The notes below the pieces were generated by a model, which saw nothing but the letters and a program-made list of their open reading frames with translations, made no database searches and had not been told where the DNA came from. Made by a program: the position numbers and the translations under genes. A DNA stretch of 64,000 nucleotides from Tribonema minus (taxonomy: Eukaryota; Sar; Xanthophyceae; Tribonematales; Tribonemataceae). Positions 12,001 through 23,265 of this stretch are shown piece after piece (position 1 is the stretch's first letter; each line of letters starts with the position of its first letter). The DNA lies in assembly GCA_017506865.1 (NCBI GenBank), contig JAFCMP010000094.1, positions 1 to 64,000 on the forward strand, read 5' to 3'.

Positions 12001-14763
12001 ACAGTACACTTACAGTCCTCGCCGTCCGTTACGGGGGGCGTGGCCGACAGCGACGTTTCCGTTTCGGCCTCCCCCCCCGCGCTGGCCTCTGAGTCAGCTT
12101 CAAGTAGGGTACTCAGGGGGTGGTGGGGGGTTGCCAGGGGGGTCGCGCGAATGTGCGCACGCAGGCCCGATGCGGTACGGCTCAGCAGCTGCTGAACCGC
12201 TTCCTGTGAGACAGTTACAGAGTGGCCAGTGAGTATGTGGGGTGCTGAATGGTGCTTGCAAGCTGCACTGCTGCGCTCTGAGTGGCCAGTGAGTACGGGG
12301 GTGGTGATGGGTGCTTGCGAGCCTGCACTGCTTAAGCGTTGAATGCAAGTCATGCTCAATTGGGGAGCAGCGCAAGTTGATCAGCAATGATCGAGCGTGA
12401 TGCACTTGCACGGCTTCAGCGCCTGTACTGCCTAACCTAACCCTACCCCTACCCTCACCTCAACCCTCAACGTTGAATGAGTGATGTACTTCAGAGCGTA
12501 TAATTTGATGGCGGTTCTGCTCAGTCACGTTGCTTGCTGCGTCTTCAAGTGAATCGGCAACTGGCAAAATGTCTCCATCAGAGGCATGTGGCTTCGCACT
12601 TGACCATGCCTCATTATTGCGTCTTTCGATGTAGTCTAGAAGGTAGGTCTTTTACTCATACTGCAGCAGCAGCACAGGTTCTGGGCAAGAAGTCGCCAAA
12701 CTGGCATGCATGCGCAGAGGGGCCCAGGCCCAACTCAGTGCCAGTGGGCAACTGTTTGCATTGCCTCTATGTATGTACTACGCATTGCAAGTACGCGAAA
12801 TGTGCACTATGGCGGCATACACAAGTGTGTGTGCGATGGAGGCAGAAGAACAATGCAGCATCAGTGGCTGGGCACTGCAGAACAGCATTGCTGACACAGC
12901 CACTCAGAAGCCTTCGTGTTCTACTGGCTCATGCTGCATTTACCACCGCAACTTCAACTGTTGACTCTCAGCAACAAAATTACAATTCAAAAGGCCTGCC
13001 TTTGAGGGTACCACAGCAAATAGATTGAAAGGATTTAGAATGAAAGGTAGGTACACATGTGATCGCCACCGAAATGGACAAAGCAATGTGCGTACCTTTC
13101 CCAAATGCACATCCCTGGTCTGGTTGTGGCGCACTATCTCATCGACTGCAGCCTTGGCACTGGCCAGCTGCTCATTGCCGGTGGTGTCATAGGCAGTTGC
13201 ACACAGCGCCAGGGTGTTGGTGGCCCAGTCCACTTGCATCTCCACCAGCGGGCATATGCTGCGAATCTGGTGAACCGCACAAAGAGGGGAAAAAAGGATG
13301 GATGGATGGAAGATGAAGCAGTTACAAGACATGCAACAGCAGTTGTTCGCCGCATCATCGTCTCGTTTTTCCGGCGCATTGACATGCTGTCATCATTGAA
13401 AGAGAAGGGAGCAGCTGCAGTGCTCTCAGAGGTGTTCGGCACCTGACAGCAACTGACAGGAGCAAGCAAACAGCAAGATCTTCAACCGAAATTGATAGTT
13501 GCGGCAAAAAGCTGTGGCACAAAGCTGTCAAGTGCTTGCTGTACTGCATGCCTATCCTTGTAGCGCCACGTCTGGTTGTTTGAACGATTACATTAGCTAG
13601 TCATCATACATAATGCAGCGCACGAGCAACCAATCTGACTTTAGTAAAAGTATATTCGTGCTCTCGTTTGAGATCACATACGTCCGTACCCTGTTGACTG
13701 CAAGCAAGATGCATACCTCGAAGTATATTCCTTGAGTTTAGGGTTAGAGTTGAGCTGACCCTGATCAAACATGCATATACATGCCCTTGTTTGAGATCAT
13801 CGACCCTGTAAACTGCAACAAACATGCTTCAACTTCAAGTAACATATATAGACTGTGACAACAAATTATAAAACAATGCGTTGTTTTGGTCAGCTTTAGT
13901 TGTTCGTAGTATAATGTTTTCGTTAGTTTCAGACATTCGTTATGTCACTCTCTAATGTATACATACTTCTACCTTATTGATGACGCTCCCGCCCTTGCCC
14001 ACAACTCGTCGAGCATTTAGCTTGAACTTCGAGTACAACGCGTACATGCCTTGCAACTCGTCAAGGTAACTTGCTTCAACTTGCTTCAACTTCAAGTAAC
14101 ATGCATACATACCTTATTCATGACGCTCCCGCCCTTGCCCACCACCGCCCTCAGCTGCGCCCCCGCCAGGGCTAGCGTCTAAACTCAGACGGCCTTGGCG
14201 CAACTGACTTTGGGTTTCGAGCCCTGGCTAAACTAGTTTAGCCATGGCGCAACTGGCGCAACTCTTATTAAGGCTTCTAGTGCTTCTACAGTCACTATTA
14301 AGGCCCATAGAGCTTACGTAAGGGTTAGGGTTAGGGTTACAGTCATGACTTACCCTAGTTAAACGCTAACCCTAGGCAAGACTCGCGAGTTTACGCGAGT
14401 AATGAGCAATACTTGAGAGTAAATGTGCGAGTATCGCCAGTTGCGCCACGAGTCGCTTGAGCCGGCAGGTGGCGCAACTGGCGCAACTCAGTGGCGCAAC
14501 GTGTTTGGCGCAAGAGTTTAGTTTAGACGCTAGCCCTGGCCCCCGCCATCCTCATGCATACTGCCTTCTTCAACTTCAAGTAACATGCCCCAACTTCAAC
14601 ATACCTTGTTGATGACGCTCCCGCCTTTGCCCACCACCGCCCTCAGCTGTGCCCCCTCCATCCTCATACACACCGCCCGCGTCTCCGCCTCCGCCAGCTC
14701 CGCACGCAGCAGCACCATCGCCTTGGCCACGCGCGCCGCCGCCCCCTTCACCCTGATGCCCAC

Positions 14764-14796
<33 letters not shown>

Positions 14797-17700
14797 AGGG
14801 GGCTGAGGCAGGTGCTCAGCGGCAGTGTGTGGCGCCGGCCGTGCGGCGTGCGGTCTCTGCACCAGTATGGACACTCCGCCGCCGGCATCCTGGCATGCGT
14901 AAAGGAGTGTAATTAGGATTAGGGTTTAGGATTAACCCTACGAACTATTGCATTTCAAGTGAGGAACTGATGGTTACAGAGCGGTTGGCTGGCGCAGCAA
15001 GTGCTCTGCTTTTACTGCAGCACAAACTTAGAGCTGTGCATGGTGCAAATAGCCCACACCAGCATATATGGTCTCTAAAGTGATGATAGTGCACATCAGC
15101 CTCAGCATGACGGATGAGCAGCAAGTATGCGCTGGCACTAACCCTTACCCCTATACCACCCTAACCCTAACCCTAATCCCACATCACAAGGGGGACAAGG
15201 ACACAACAAACATGCAGCTCTGCTGTTCATGACAACCAGTGACGCAAGTCCCTCAAATCATGGAGCACCCACCTTCTGGATCTGGCGGATGAGCTGCGCC
15301 TGATTGGCCATCAGGCAGCCAATTAGATGCCTGCGCTGGTCCAGGCATATGAACTCCTCACGCGTGCGGTTGTCGTCGATGATGCTCTGTAACTGCTCCG
15401 CAGCGGCGGTGACGCCAGCCTGCTCCCCTCTAACTGTCAACTTCAATTCCTTTCTGCTGACGTCCACCGTGACGTTGTGGTCATCCTGAATCCCCCTGCA
15501 TCCACAAAAACAGGCAAACGTTAGTATTAGGGTTAACGTTGGGGCTAGGCGAACCATAGCGGGTAGGTCAACGTTGTGTCGCACATGTGCTCGTTCTCGG
15601 AGCACAACAATTAGAAAGCCGGTCGCTGATACGATGAGTTGTGGTATTCAATGCTTGTAGCCATCATCACAAAGGGGTCATCATCAGCACGCGCTGAATG
15701 CAAGTTCAGAAAACAGTAACAGGGGAAGCTGATTTGATGCAGGCTTTCTGAATGCCTGGGATCAGGACTAGAGTTAGCAAGCTTGTGATAGAGATTTGTT
15801 AACAAGAACACCAGATTGTCAACAACGAAAGACCAATGCTGTGACATCCATTATGTCGCAGGTGTGCTACATTAGGCCACAGGTGTGCACAAGCAAACGC
15901 CGCAAGAAGACGGACAACCTATCGATCACCCAATGCGTTAAGTGAAGGAGCTTTCATCGATGAACACGAAAACCCAAGATGTGCTCCTCAAGTATCATTT
16001 GACTCACCTGAGTGTCATGCCCTTGGTACCCATAATAGCCGGAATGTCGGACTCAAGTATGGGCAGGACCTCATGGCCACAGTCGAGGGCCTGCAAGCAG
16101 TGCACAGTTCAGAGTAAGACGTTCCGGGGTGAGTAAGACAACAGAAAGCAATAATGAACAAGCGTGTCAACTGCTGCACTAATAGAGCAAGCTCATGCAC
16201 TGTGCATGCTGGGTGTGCATGGGACAAAAGTATTAACAAAATCAAAGCATTTGCTTCGTGCAATGCATGGCAGGGCTTGAATGTTGTTCATCAGCTTTAG
16301 ATTTGTGTGCGCTGTGCTGTGAAGAACAATGCTGGCTATGACCTTGTGCACAGTGCAATAGGTGCCGCATTTGGAGCACGCAAACACACAATCGGCAAAA
16401 TCACCAGCGGTGTCACCGGCTCCCTAAAAGAATTCCACTGAGATACGGGACCCGGTCATACCAACTTCTGTTTTTTTGCCTGGTCTAATTCAACAGCCTG
16501 GAGCACAGGCAACAACAGCGCATAAAGAGTCTCAACCATACACAGGTATCGATAGCCATGGGGATGCAGCGCAGGTGACCAGGTTTAGTTAAAGTTGGGG
16601 TTGGGCTTATCACTGAGCATGGAAAACAGATTGCGAACAGCACTGCATGGTGTGGGGCCTGAATTCTGCTGCAGCAACTGTAGTGCTAATTTATTACCTA
16701 ACCCTACACTAAACCCTAACACTAGGGTCCGTAATCAGGAAAATGGCGTGCCTCTTTTGAAGAGGCTTACCTGGAGCTTATCCTGCAGCATGGCGAGTCC
16801 TTCCGGAGTGCCCCGCACCCACAGTTCATCGCCGGCAGTTTCGGCCGTTTCCTCCCCAGCATCATCTCCTGCTGCGGCTGCTGCGGAGCGTCTGAGGCCC
16901 ATGGCTACACAACACTGCTCTGACAGAAGTGCCTTGAGAGCAAATCTGTTGACCTGCAAGGACAGTACAAAGTGATTGATTTAGGGTTGGGGTTGGGTTG
17001 TGGTTGAAGTTGAGTTGAAGCTGTACTACTAGTTTCAAGCTAAAGGGATGCACAGGGTCCTTGGCAGTAGTCCACATTGGTGCCTTCGGCAGGTCCTTTG
17101 CAAGGCTGAGGTCTGAACTTGATGGCAAGTTGAAGTTGAAGTTTGATGCCGACCACATACCAGCAAGCTTACATCAGGATGCGTTAACCTCTGCATGGTG
17201 ACATGACCCAGCGCAAGCCCCTTGACGAGGCATGACCACACAGGAACACCTTGAAACTGCGCAGGGAAACTGCCGATGATCAAAGCTGATTGTCAACCGT
17301 ACTTCTGACTGGGGTTCCTCCTGTCATGTAGTCGATAGGGTAAGTCAATGAAAACAGCGAGCCTAGCCCTAGTAATGATGAATTGAGCGCTGCGCCCATT
17401 GCCTGTCCTTGTGTAATTCAAGCAGCAGTACTGCGGCCACATTAGGGCCAGAAGCAGATTGAAGCTGCTGCTTCATCTCAACGCCGCGTCAAATCTAGCT
17501 TCATAATGATAGTGTCACTGACCCTGGCCGCTGCCACCGCCATCTGACCATAACCTTAGCCCTAACCTGGTAACCTCGTGGCGCAAAATACATCGCAATT
17601 GCCAAGTCCACGGCGGGCTGCTGTTAGGTCTTGGGGGTTCTAACCCTAAGCGAAAAAGTTCAAGGGGAGGATGGGTTCGTGCTGAGCATTGCTGCTGATC

Positions 17701-20700
17701 TTGAGCACCGCCACCACTTGAAACCTATCCCTAACCCTAACTTTAACCCTAAGCCTAGCCCTGAGCGTTGCTGCTGACCTTGAGCGCTGCCACCACTTAA
17801 CGAACCTAACCCCCTAACCCTAACCCTAATCCTAACCCTGAATCCAACCCTAATTCTAGCGCTGAGAGCTGCTGCTGACCTTGAGCGCTGCCACCACTAA
17901 CCCTAATCCTAACCCTATCCCTAACTTAGGCGACCCTTATGAACCCTAACCCTACCCCTAACCCTAGAGCTGAGCGCTGCTGCTGACCTTGAGCGCCGCC
18001 ACCACGTCGGCGCTGATGGCTATCTTGCTGTCCACAGTGGCGATGGCCGCCCTCACGCGCGCACATGCCGCGTCCACCGCTGCCTGCGACCCGCTCACAT
18101 CAATCGCTATGCCGCTGCCGCCACCATTGGTGGCGTCGCCGCTGCCGTCGCCGCTGCCGCTGCCTGCGCTGCTGCCGCCGCCGCTGCTGCCGCCGCTGCT
18201 GCTGCTGCTGCGCTCCCTGCACACCACTCCACAGTCTTTCTCGAGGTCGGCGAGCGCGGCGCGGCTGCGGCCAATGATGCGCCCAATCTGCGCACGCAGT
18301 AAGTGAATACCAGAGTTTGAGCATATATACAATTAGTCATGGTAAGTGTGTATGGACTAGTCTGGACAATGATGCGCCCAATTTGCGCATGCATGGAAGT
18401 GAGTTTTGAAGTGTGGGTATGCATAGTAATTGATGCGCGGTTGCAGCCGATGATGCGCCCATTCTGTGCATACATCAAGAAAGTAGAAGTACTAGAGTTT
18501 GAGTATGCATACTTGTAGACGCGCAGTTGCGGCCAATGATGCGCGACTGTTAGGTGCACGTTATGTTCGGCTTGGTTTCATACCTACAACAAATTACACA
18601 TGTACATGTACACAACCGAACACTGAGAGCTCATTAAAAAGTACCTGACTCTCACCTTGTCAGAAGGCACGTGCACGGTGGCAGTTACCAAGTCCGCCAC
18701 CCCCACCCCCCGCGCCCAGGGTTAGGTAAGGCTTAGCTGCATACATACCTCAAAGTAAGCATGCACATGTCCTTAACCAACCGCTGAAAGTCGAAAGCAG
18801 TTGTCTGACTCTCACCTTGTCAGAAGGCACGTGTACGGTGGCAGTTACCAAGTCCGCCACCCCTACCCCCGCCTTGACTGCCAGGTGCACCTTGGCCAGT
18901 CCCCGGCTCAGCTCGTTGACCTTCTCAGTGTTAGCCTTGGACTCCTCAATGAGCGCACCAACCTTGTCCTGCAGCGCTTCAATGTCCTTCTCCTGGCGCG
19001 CACGCTCCTGGAAGAAATCAGCAGAATTGTATAATATCAGCAGATTTGTACGATTGTTAAGACGTGCTGATGTGCTGTCAAAGTGAGGAAAGACTTGTGA
19101 CAGCAGCTCAGCGCTAAGTTTCAATGTCCTTCTCCTGGCGAGCGCGCTCCTGAAATAAATCAGCAGAATTGTATACTTTCAGCAGGATTGTATAATTGTT
19201 GAGAATTGCTGATGTGCTGTCAAAGTGAGCAATTGTATAATTGTTAAGAAATGCTGATGTGCTGTCAAAGTGAGGAAAGCCATGTGACGGCAGCTCAGCG
19301 CTAAGTTTCAATGTCCTGCTCCCCATGCTCCTGAGGGTCCATGGGCAGAGTTGCAGGATTGTTGAGCAGTTTTGCATGATTGTAAGGCCATCAGCAGCAT
19401 TGCAGTATGGTTGAGAAGTGCTGATGTGGCCACCTGATAGCATGGACAGTGCTGTCAATGAGAAGCGAATATTGGTGACAAGCAGCTCAGCGCTAACCAG
19501 GTATCACTTCCATTTCCTTCTCCTGACGCGCGCTTCTCTGAGGGTCCATAAGCAGAATTGCAAAATTGACAAATTGATTGTCATGAGCTGATACGGCCAA
19601 GTAAGTCAGGCACATAGTAAATAACATCGGTCTTCTGCGCCCAATCCTTGCAGGTGGATTCAGAATTGCATCCAGCATGGACAGTGCTGACAAGGCGAAG
19701 CAAAGTTTAGTAGCAACAGCAGCTCAGCCCTTCTGTAACGCTTCCATTTCCTCAACCTGGCGAGCGCGGAATTCATCTAGAATTCATCTGGAATTCATCA
19801 TAACAAATTGCATGATTCTCAGTTGATATGAAAAGGACCATTACGTAAGTAGCAGGTCACATAAGTCTGCTGCAGCTGATCCTGAAGTTCGCCACCAGAG
19901 AATTGCATGATGACGAGACATGCACAACGGAAACGCGCTTGTGCAGTGTCTTCAACGACCAATAGAGGCAAGCAGCAAAAAGCATTGCATCCCGCAGGGA
20001 GATGAATTGCTAAACTATTACTTGAAGAACGAAGTATGAGATTATTAACAGCAGCTCAGCTCTGACGCCCGCTTTGACCACCAATGACACCAACCCAGGC
20101 GATGAATTTGAACAGAAATCTGATGAGATGCACCAGCGCAAACTCCAAGTGTTCAGGGCAGACAGGCAGATGAGCCAGCTGGCTGTGATGCGCAATGAAG
20201 CCATCTGCAGCAACAACCTGCATGTACTCTACATTTGCATTCTGCATCGCACTACCTGAACATTGGTACTTAGGGTTAGGGTTAGTCCAATGTGTCAATA
20301 GCGCTGGACCATGTTGAGAAGCAATGCTGCATGAGGAGGAGCATATATCTGGTTCTACACTTAAAGTTAGCTAACGGCAGGATGCGGAAGTCAAGATTGA
20401 ATCAGCATCAGCGGCGGCTGTGAGCATGACGCAAAGCCAAGGCTTCGTAACGGTTCAGTCGATGCACAATGAGCATTGCGTTGAAGATTTCGCCACACAA
20501 ATCAAGCAGAATCTGCAGTCCTCTGGCCACTGCATGCATGCTGTGTGCATCTCGAGGGCGAAGCGTCGCCGTGTTGAGCCGGACATCCGGAAAAAAACGG
20601 TAAACGCCGATTCTTAGCGATAACGGCATCGTCAGGCCAGTGCACTGCGAAGATTGTTCTGCTGCAGTTGGCGCAATGTACGATTTATCAGGCTCTTGCT

Positions 20701-21170
20701 GCTTCACGAGGCAGCGGCTGTTGCAGACACGCTGGTCACATCACGTCGAAGACGGTACAGGTGTGTATAAAACGTCAATCTCATCTCCACACCACAGGAA
20801 AGTGCATTAGCGGCCTGCCAGCATCTGAAATTCAAGCGTACACAAGATAGACGCAGCGAATTGCCAACAATGGCTGCCGCACAACGCCACATACCTTGAT
20901 GTCCTTGATTTTTGCGCGTGCCTGATCCTGCTGCCGAAGGACCTCCTTTTCCTTTGACAAGGACATAGAATTGGTGCTCCGATAGAATTCCAGCTTGGCT
21001 ATCTCGTCCTCGAGCTCCTTCTCGGCCTCCCTTGGGCGCCTTGGCAGTCGCTTCCTCGCCGCATCCACCCTATGACGGGTTTCCAGGATCTTCACCTCGA
21101 GCGCAGACCTCTCGCCCTGTGCCTCCGCCAGTTTACTCTGCAGCAATGTGGCAACCGCTGCGGAGTCCAT
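2220..21170 (-). CDS. Vigilin/Scp160-like multi-KH RNA-binding protein
   Basis: Nineteen exons, in translation order: 20895-21170, 18816-19007, 17988-18287, 17173-17256, 16771-16953, 16008-16090, 15273-15495, 14605-14889, 13096-13266, 12014-12203, 11113-11267, 9464-10117, 8500-8901, 7721-7846, 6920-7102, 5637-5880, 4652-4830, 3574-3914, 2220-3063. All phases close and the total is 5115 bases (1704 residues). The product has a charged coiled coil (about residues 1-130), about 14 KH modules and a disordered tail. Clear KH signatures are IGRSR, MGTKG, VGKGG, VGRQG, IGKNG and IGKGG; several other modules lack a proper GXXG loop. Vigilins carry 14 or so KH domains and bind mRNA at ER-associated ribosomes, so that role is inferred. 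I started at the first ATG in frame (21168-21170). Least certain are the 3' end of the 5637-5880 exon, where three phase-1 donors are possible, the GTAGTT donor of the 11113-11267 exon, and whether small exons hide in the 1.9 kb first intron. Confidence 0.85.
5881..6062 (-). repeat. Minisatellite built from a splice acceptor
   Basis: The acceptor of the 5637-5880 exon reads TGCTGATTGGAGCGTCACAG on the minus strand. That 18-20 base sequence recurs about nine times, with small changes and spacers of 0-20 bases, across 5881-6062, immediately upstream of the exon in transcript order. The unit contains a branch-point-like CTGAT followed by the AG end, so each copy is a potential 3' splice site. 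Confidence 0.88.
6821..6940 (-). repeat. 60-base duplication across a donor
   Basis: Two nearly identical 60-base units (from 6821 and 6881) each contain the end of the 6920-7102 exon (minus strand, coding VRVRGEAK) and its GTACAGGGT donor. The distal unit therefore offers a second, equally good 5' splice site 60 bases downstream, which would add 20 in-frame codons unless a stop intervenes. Confidence 0.88.
8150..8410 (-). repeat. Decayed copies of the 8500-8901 exon end
   Basis: The exon ends in a segment coding AVAVPLCDAQ before a GTGAGG donor followed by CAGCAGTGCTCAG. Recognisable copies of this junction lie downstream on the minus strand at about 8335-8395, and weaker pieces at about 8160-8200 and 8262-8330. 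They keep the GTGAGGC and GCAGTGCTCAG blocks with scattered changes. Confidence 0.65.
9464..10117 (-). other. KH gene exon 12: KH modules with Ser/Gly/His insert
   Basis: The exon starts AVALLEHFKETNYAEEYQ, the last helix of one KH module. It then gives a degenerate module interrupted by a long Ser/Gly-rich low-complexity insert encoded by GCC/GCT-type repeats. It ends WIEVVPFEGEVMGHLVGRQ plus GATVKK, the first half of the next module with an intact VGRQG loop. The GTGAGG donor after AAG-AAG leads in phase to VQSDLNVTFDLL in the 8500-8901 exon. The plus-strand poly-Ala frame over this exon is an antisense shadow. Confidence 0.8.
10546..10655. repeat. Perfect 55-base tandem duplication
   Basis: Two essentially identical copies (from 10546 and 10601) begin AAAATAAGAAGGACAGTGAA and end CACAGCCACTT. 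They lie inside the intron between the 11113-11267 and 9464-10117 exons of the KH gene and do not include an exon edge. The lack of divergence marks a recent event. Confidence 0.95.
13963..14165 (-). repeat. Two extra copies of a KH GXXG-coding exon end
   Basis: The 14605-14889 exon ends coding LRAVVGKGGSVINK before a GTATGT donor. Minus-strand copies of this end plus donor lie downstream in the intron at about 14107-14165 (coding LRAVVGKGGSVMNK) and 13963-14010 (VVGKGGSVINK). Protein-level conservation is high, so either could serve as an alternative donor or as a fragment of an extra KH half-module. Confidence 0.88.
17680..17900 (-). repeat. Three copies of the 17988-18287 exon end
   Basis: The exon ends coding VVAALK before a GTCAGCAGC donor. 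The block, which reads GCTGCTGACCTTGAGCGC on the plus strand, recurs at about 17685, 17768 and 17870, each followed by CCACCACT. The copies alternate with tracts of degenerate CCCTAA repeat. Confidence 0.88.
18360..18550 (-). repeat. Three copies of a KH acceptor and exon start
   Basis: The 17988-18287 exon starts IGRIIGRSR just after its acceptor. Upstream on the minus strand, at about 18366-18395, 18437-18480 and 18520-18548, are copies of the acceptor plus ATTGGGCGCATCATTG-like sequence, together with part of the flanking intron. Spacing is about 70-85 bases. Confidence 0.85.
18635..18725 (-). repeat. Copy of the 18816-19007 exon end with donor
   Basis: A segment of about 85 bases repeats 18806-18875 almost exactly. 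It covers the end of the exon (coding DLVTATVHVPSDK) and its GTGAGAGTCAG donor. The copy diverges at its upstream edge into a C-rich stretch. Confidence 0.88.
19115..19775 (-). repeat. Four decaying copies of an acceptor and exon start
   Basis: The 18816-19007 exon starts coding ERARQEKDIEALQ. Copies of this start plus 60-130 bases of its upstream intron (with the AATTGTATAATT and GCTGATGTGCTGTCAAAG blocks) lie at about 19115-19270, 19305-19370, 19497-19560 and 19735-19780. Identity falls with distance from the exon, as expected for successive outward duplications. Confidence 0.87.
20895..21170 (-). other. KH gene exon 1: N-terminal coiled coil
   Basis: This exon encodes 92 residues from MDSAAVATLLQSK, rich in Glu, Lys, Arg and Gln with heptad-like Leu/Ile spacing, and ends in KIKDIK at a GTATGT donor. 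It splices in phase to exon 2 (ERARQEKDIEALQDK), which continues the helix. Vigilins usually have no long N-terminal coiled coil. In yeast the vigilin Scp160 works with the separate coiled-coil protein Bfr1, so a fused partner is conceivable but is only inference. Confidence 0.75.
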
Positions 21171-21685
21171 ATTGCTGGGAAGGGAGGGCGGCAACGCTTG
21201 CAGCTGCAGGGCACGGGCACTGCACTGCGTTTGGGCTGCTTCACGCGACGTTTCGAAGTCCAGCTTTTTTATTCAGAGGCGCTAACTAGGGTTAGCTTCG
21301 CGCGCGCAACCCTAGCCCTAAGTTTAATTTGTCGAGAGCTGCCCCAGTACACCAAAAATTCGCCCGAAGGTTTGCAGGCGCTGTAGCACAGTAACAGTGA
21401 GGGTAACTTAGGTAGTTTAACTTGGAAGATACATCTGACGTGATGACGTGCACCTACTTGGTCACAAGCGACAATGTACATTTGGTCGGTCACAAGACGG
21501 TGGTGCACCATGAATTCTGAGCAGAACTGGCACCGTGCAGACTAGTCTCACATGTATTCATGCCTGCTTGCCACGTAAGAAGGGTGGGGTCGGTTCATGG
21601 CGGCGGCAGCGCCCAGCATGAAGCAGTTGAGAATGAGGTCGAGGGTCTTCCGTTGTCAATTTAAAATGCGAGGCCTGAGGCCCCC
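21171..21685. other. 5' flank of the KH gene
   Basis: No gene is visible. This is presumably promoter and 5' leader for the minus-strand KH gene. It contains one short degenerate TTAGGG tract near 21287-21330 and no clear TATA-type element that I would defend. Confidence 0.4.
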
Positions 21686-21688
21686 GAG

Positions 21689-21850
21689 GTGTCGCGGTGC
21701 AACGTGCTCGTCATCGACCGCGACCGCGACCTTGCCGGCGCGGACAACCTCCTCATGCGCGGCGTGGCGCTGCTGTTGCGGGGGGAGCGCCTCATTGAGT
21801 TCTGCCGGGGCCCTGGCTGTGGCAAGGCGGCCTCTGAGGCCCAGATCTTT
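21689..21850 (+). pseudogene. Possible Fanzor/TnpB-like C-terminal fragment
   Basis: The frame reads NVLVIDRDRDLAGADNLLM and, after a short hydrophobic stretch, ERLIEFCRG. Fanzor and TnpB-type RuvC nucleases end with a third RuvC motif of the kind RD-x-NAA-x-NI, followed by a helix and a basic, Cys-containing tail. Here RDRDLAGADNL matches the pattern loosely, with an apparent inserted RD. Upstream the frame meets stops and no zinc-finger Cys pairs are visible, so it would be a broken remnant. It could also be unrelated. Confidence 0.35.
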
Positions 21851-22837
21851 AGGGCTTGCAATTTGGGGCAAATAGGGCTACTGTCGTGGAGAAAGCACTG
21901 ACGGAAGAATGGGGGCGCGAGCCTTTTTCTAAGTTGCGCTTTTTGAAAAAAAGAAGCAAGCGAGACCATCACCTCAACATTTGCTTGAATCTGAAACATG
22001 TGCACCGCCTCATGTTTTCTGTTGCATTGAGATTATGTTATGCGCATGCTGCAGGATTACATCTGCATAGCCTCACCACATCAACACACCACCACGCTCT
22101 GGCGATCAGCGCCAAAAAGGGTTTCTGGTCCTAACCCTAAGTAGCCCTAATCCTAAGCTAGGGCCAGTGCCTCAGAAGTGAAGTTGCGCATGACATGTTT
22201 GAAGTAGACGAATCGAATTGAAGCATAGACTTCGTGAGCCCTCAAGAGCTCTGAGGCCGCGAAGCGTGGCCGTATGCTTGAAACTGCAATGCGATACACG
22301 CCAAGTGCCAAACCGCTGCATGCGGTCAGAGCCGCCTGTGCAGCAACACCTCGCGAGCTGGAGAGCCAGCGCCAGAATAAGCTCGAGGCTTCCAGGGTGT
22401 TCCCTGCTAGCAGCAACTCGACCCCAGCGCGCTGATCGGTGAACGGTTACAGCGGTACGCACGTACGCATACCCGGCGCGCAAATCTCAGCACGCCCAGA
22501 CGCATCAGTAGTGTGGAGAATCGCGCGCGCACCGAAATACAATAAGAGAAGGCTCGCGCCCTGAAGGTCCCTCGCCTACAAGTGGGAGCGTCACCTGCAT
22601 TGCCTGCACTTGCACACTTTTGCACGGGTGTTGTGGTGGGGCGTCTTCTTGCTGGCCAGTGGGCCTCTCCTGTGGGCCGAGAGGCCCCGTGTTTCAGCAA
22701 TTACTGCAAATTTGAATAGAAAACCAAGGAAAGGTTTCATGCATTTTTGCCAGTGATAATGAAAGCTGTTCAGAATGCAAGCAAATGGTGTATTTCGATG
22801 TCCATAAGCACATTCCATCTGTGAATTGCGGCTCCCT

Positions 22838-22918
22838 AGGCAGCAACTCTCCCCCCCTCCCCCCTCTTTGTTGTGTGCTAGGCAGCTGTAATTCCCCCCC
22901 CCCCCCTCTGTTGTTTGA
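22838..22918. repeat. Two copies of a C-run unit
   Basis: The block CTAGGCAGC, then a short spacer, then a run of C, then CTCTTTGTTGT or CTCTGTTGT occurs twice, at about 22838 and 22878. It sits directly before the Fanzor-like central fragment and may be part of the same mobile sequence. Confidence 0.7.
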
Positions 22919-23265
22919 GGCGCTGGCCAAGCGCCTCTGCGGCAGCCAACTTTGCTGCGGTGGCATACGACATGCTGTCCATGCGCACGCGCCATTACTG
23001 CACATGGGAGCGGCGGATGCAATCCTTTAACTCGGATCGCGCACGGGAGCGGGCGGTGGCCCGCGTGGCCCTGAACATCATCGAGCCGCACAACACGCGC
23101 GTTCGCCTCTTCGTCTTCTTTGGGAATTTGAAGGCAGAATTCGGAGTGGCTCCCGCGGCTCACCCCCAGGAAGCGGCTCATACGCCACCTGGTATGCCTC
23201 GAGCCGACGGTCCTGTTGGACGAGTTCGGCATGCCCCCTTCACAACCCTCACTTTCTGCATGTAG
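22915..23265 (+). pseudogene. Possible Fanzor/TnpB-like central fragment
   Basis: One frame reads MRTRHYCTWERRMQSFNSDR and later NTRVRLFVFFGN. After a frame change of one base it continues TPRKRLIRHLVCLEPTVLL and DEFGMP. The order FFG, basic P-x-K-x-L block, hydrophobic strand and DEF resembles the RuvC-II region of Fanzor proteins, where an acidic residue precedes TS-x-x-C. The TS-x-x-C part is absent and the frame is broken. This piece lies downstream of the C-terminal-like piece at 21689 although both are on the plus strand, so the order is rearranged or two copies are involved. Confidence 0.4.

Noticed and set aside
14520-14540. tRNA or other structured RNA genes in the window
   Set aside because: I looked for cloverleaf-like arms and B-box strings throughout and found nothing I would defend. 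A dedicated covariance-model search would be needed.
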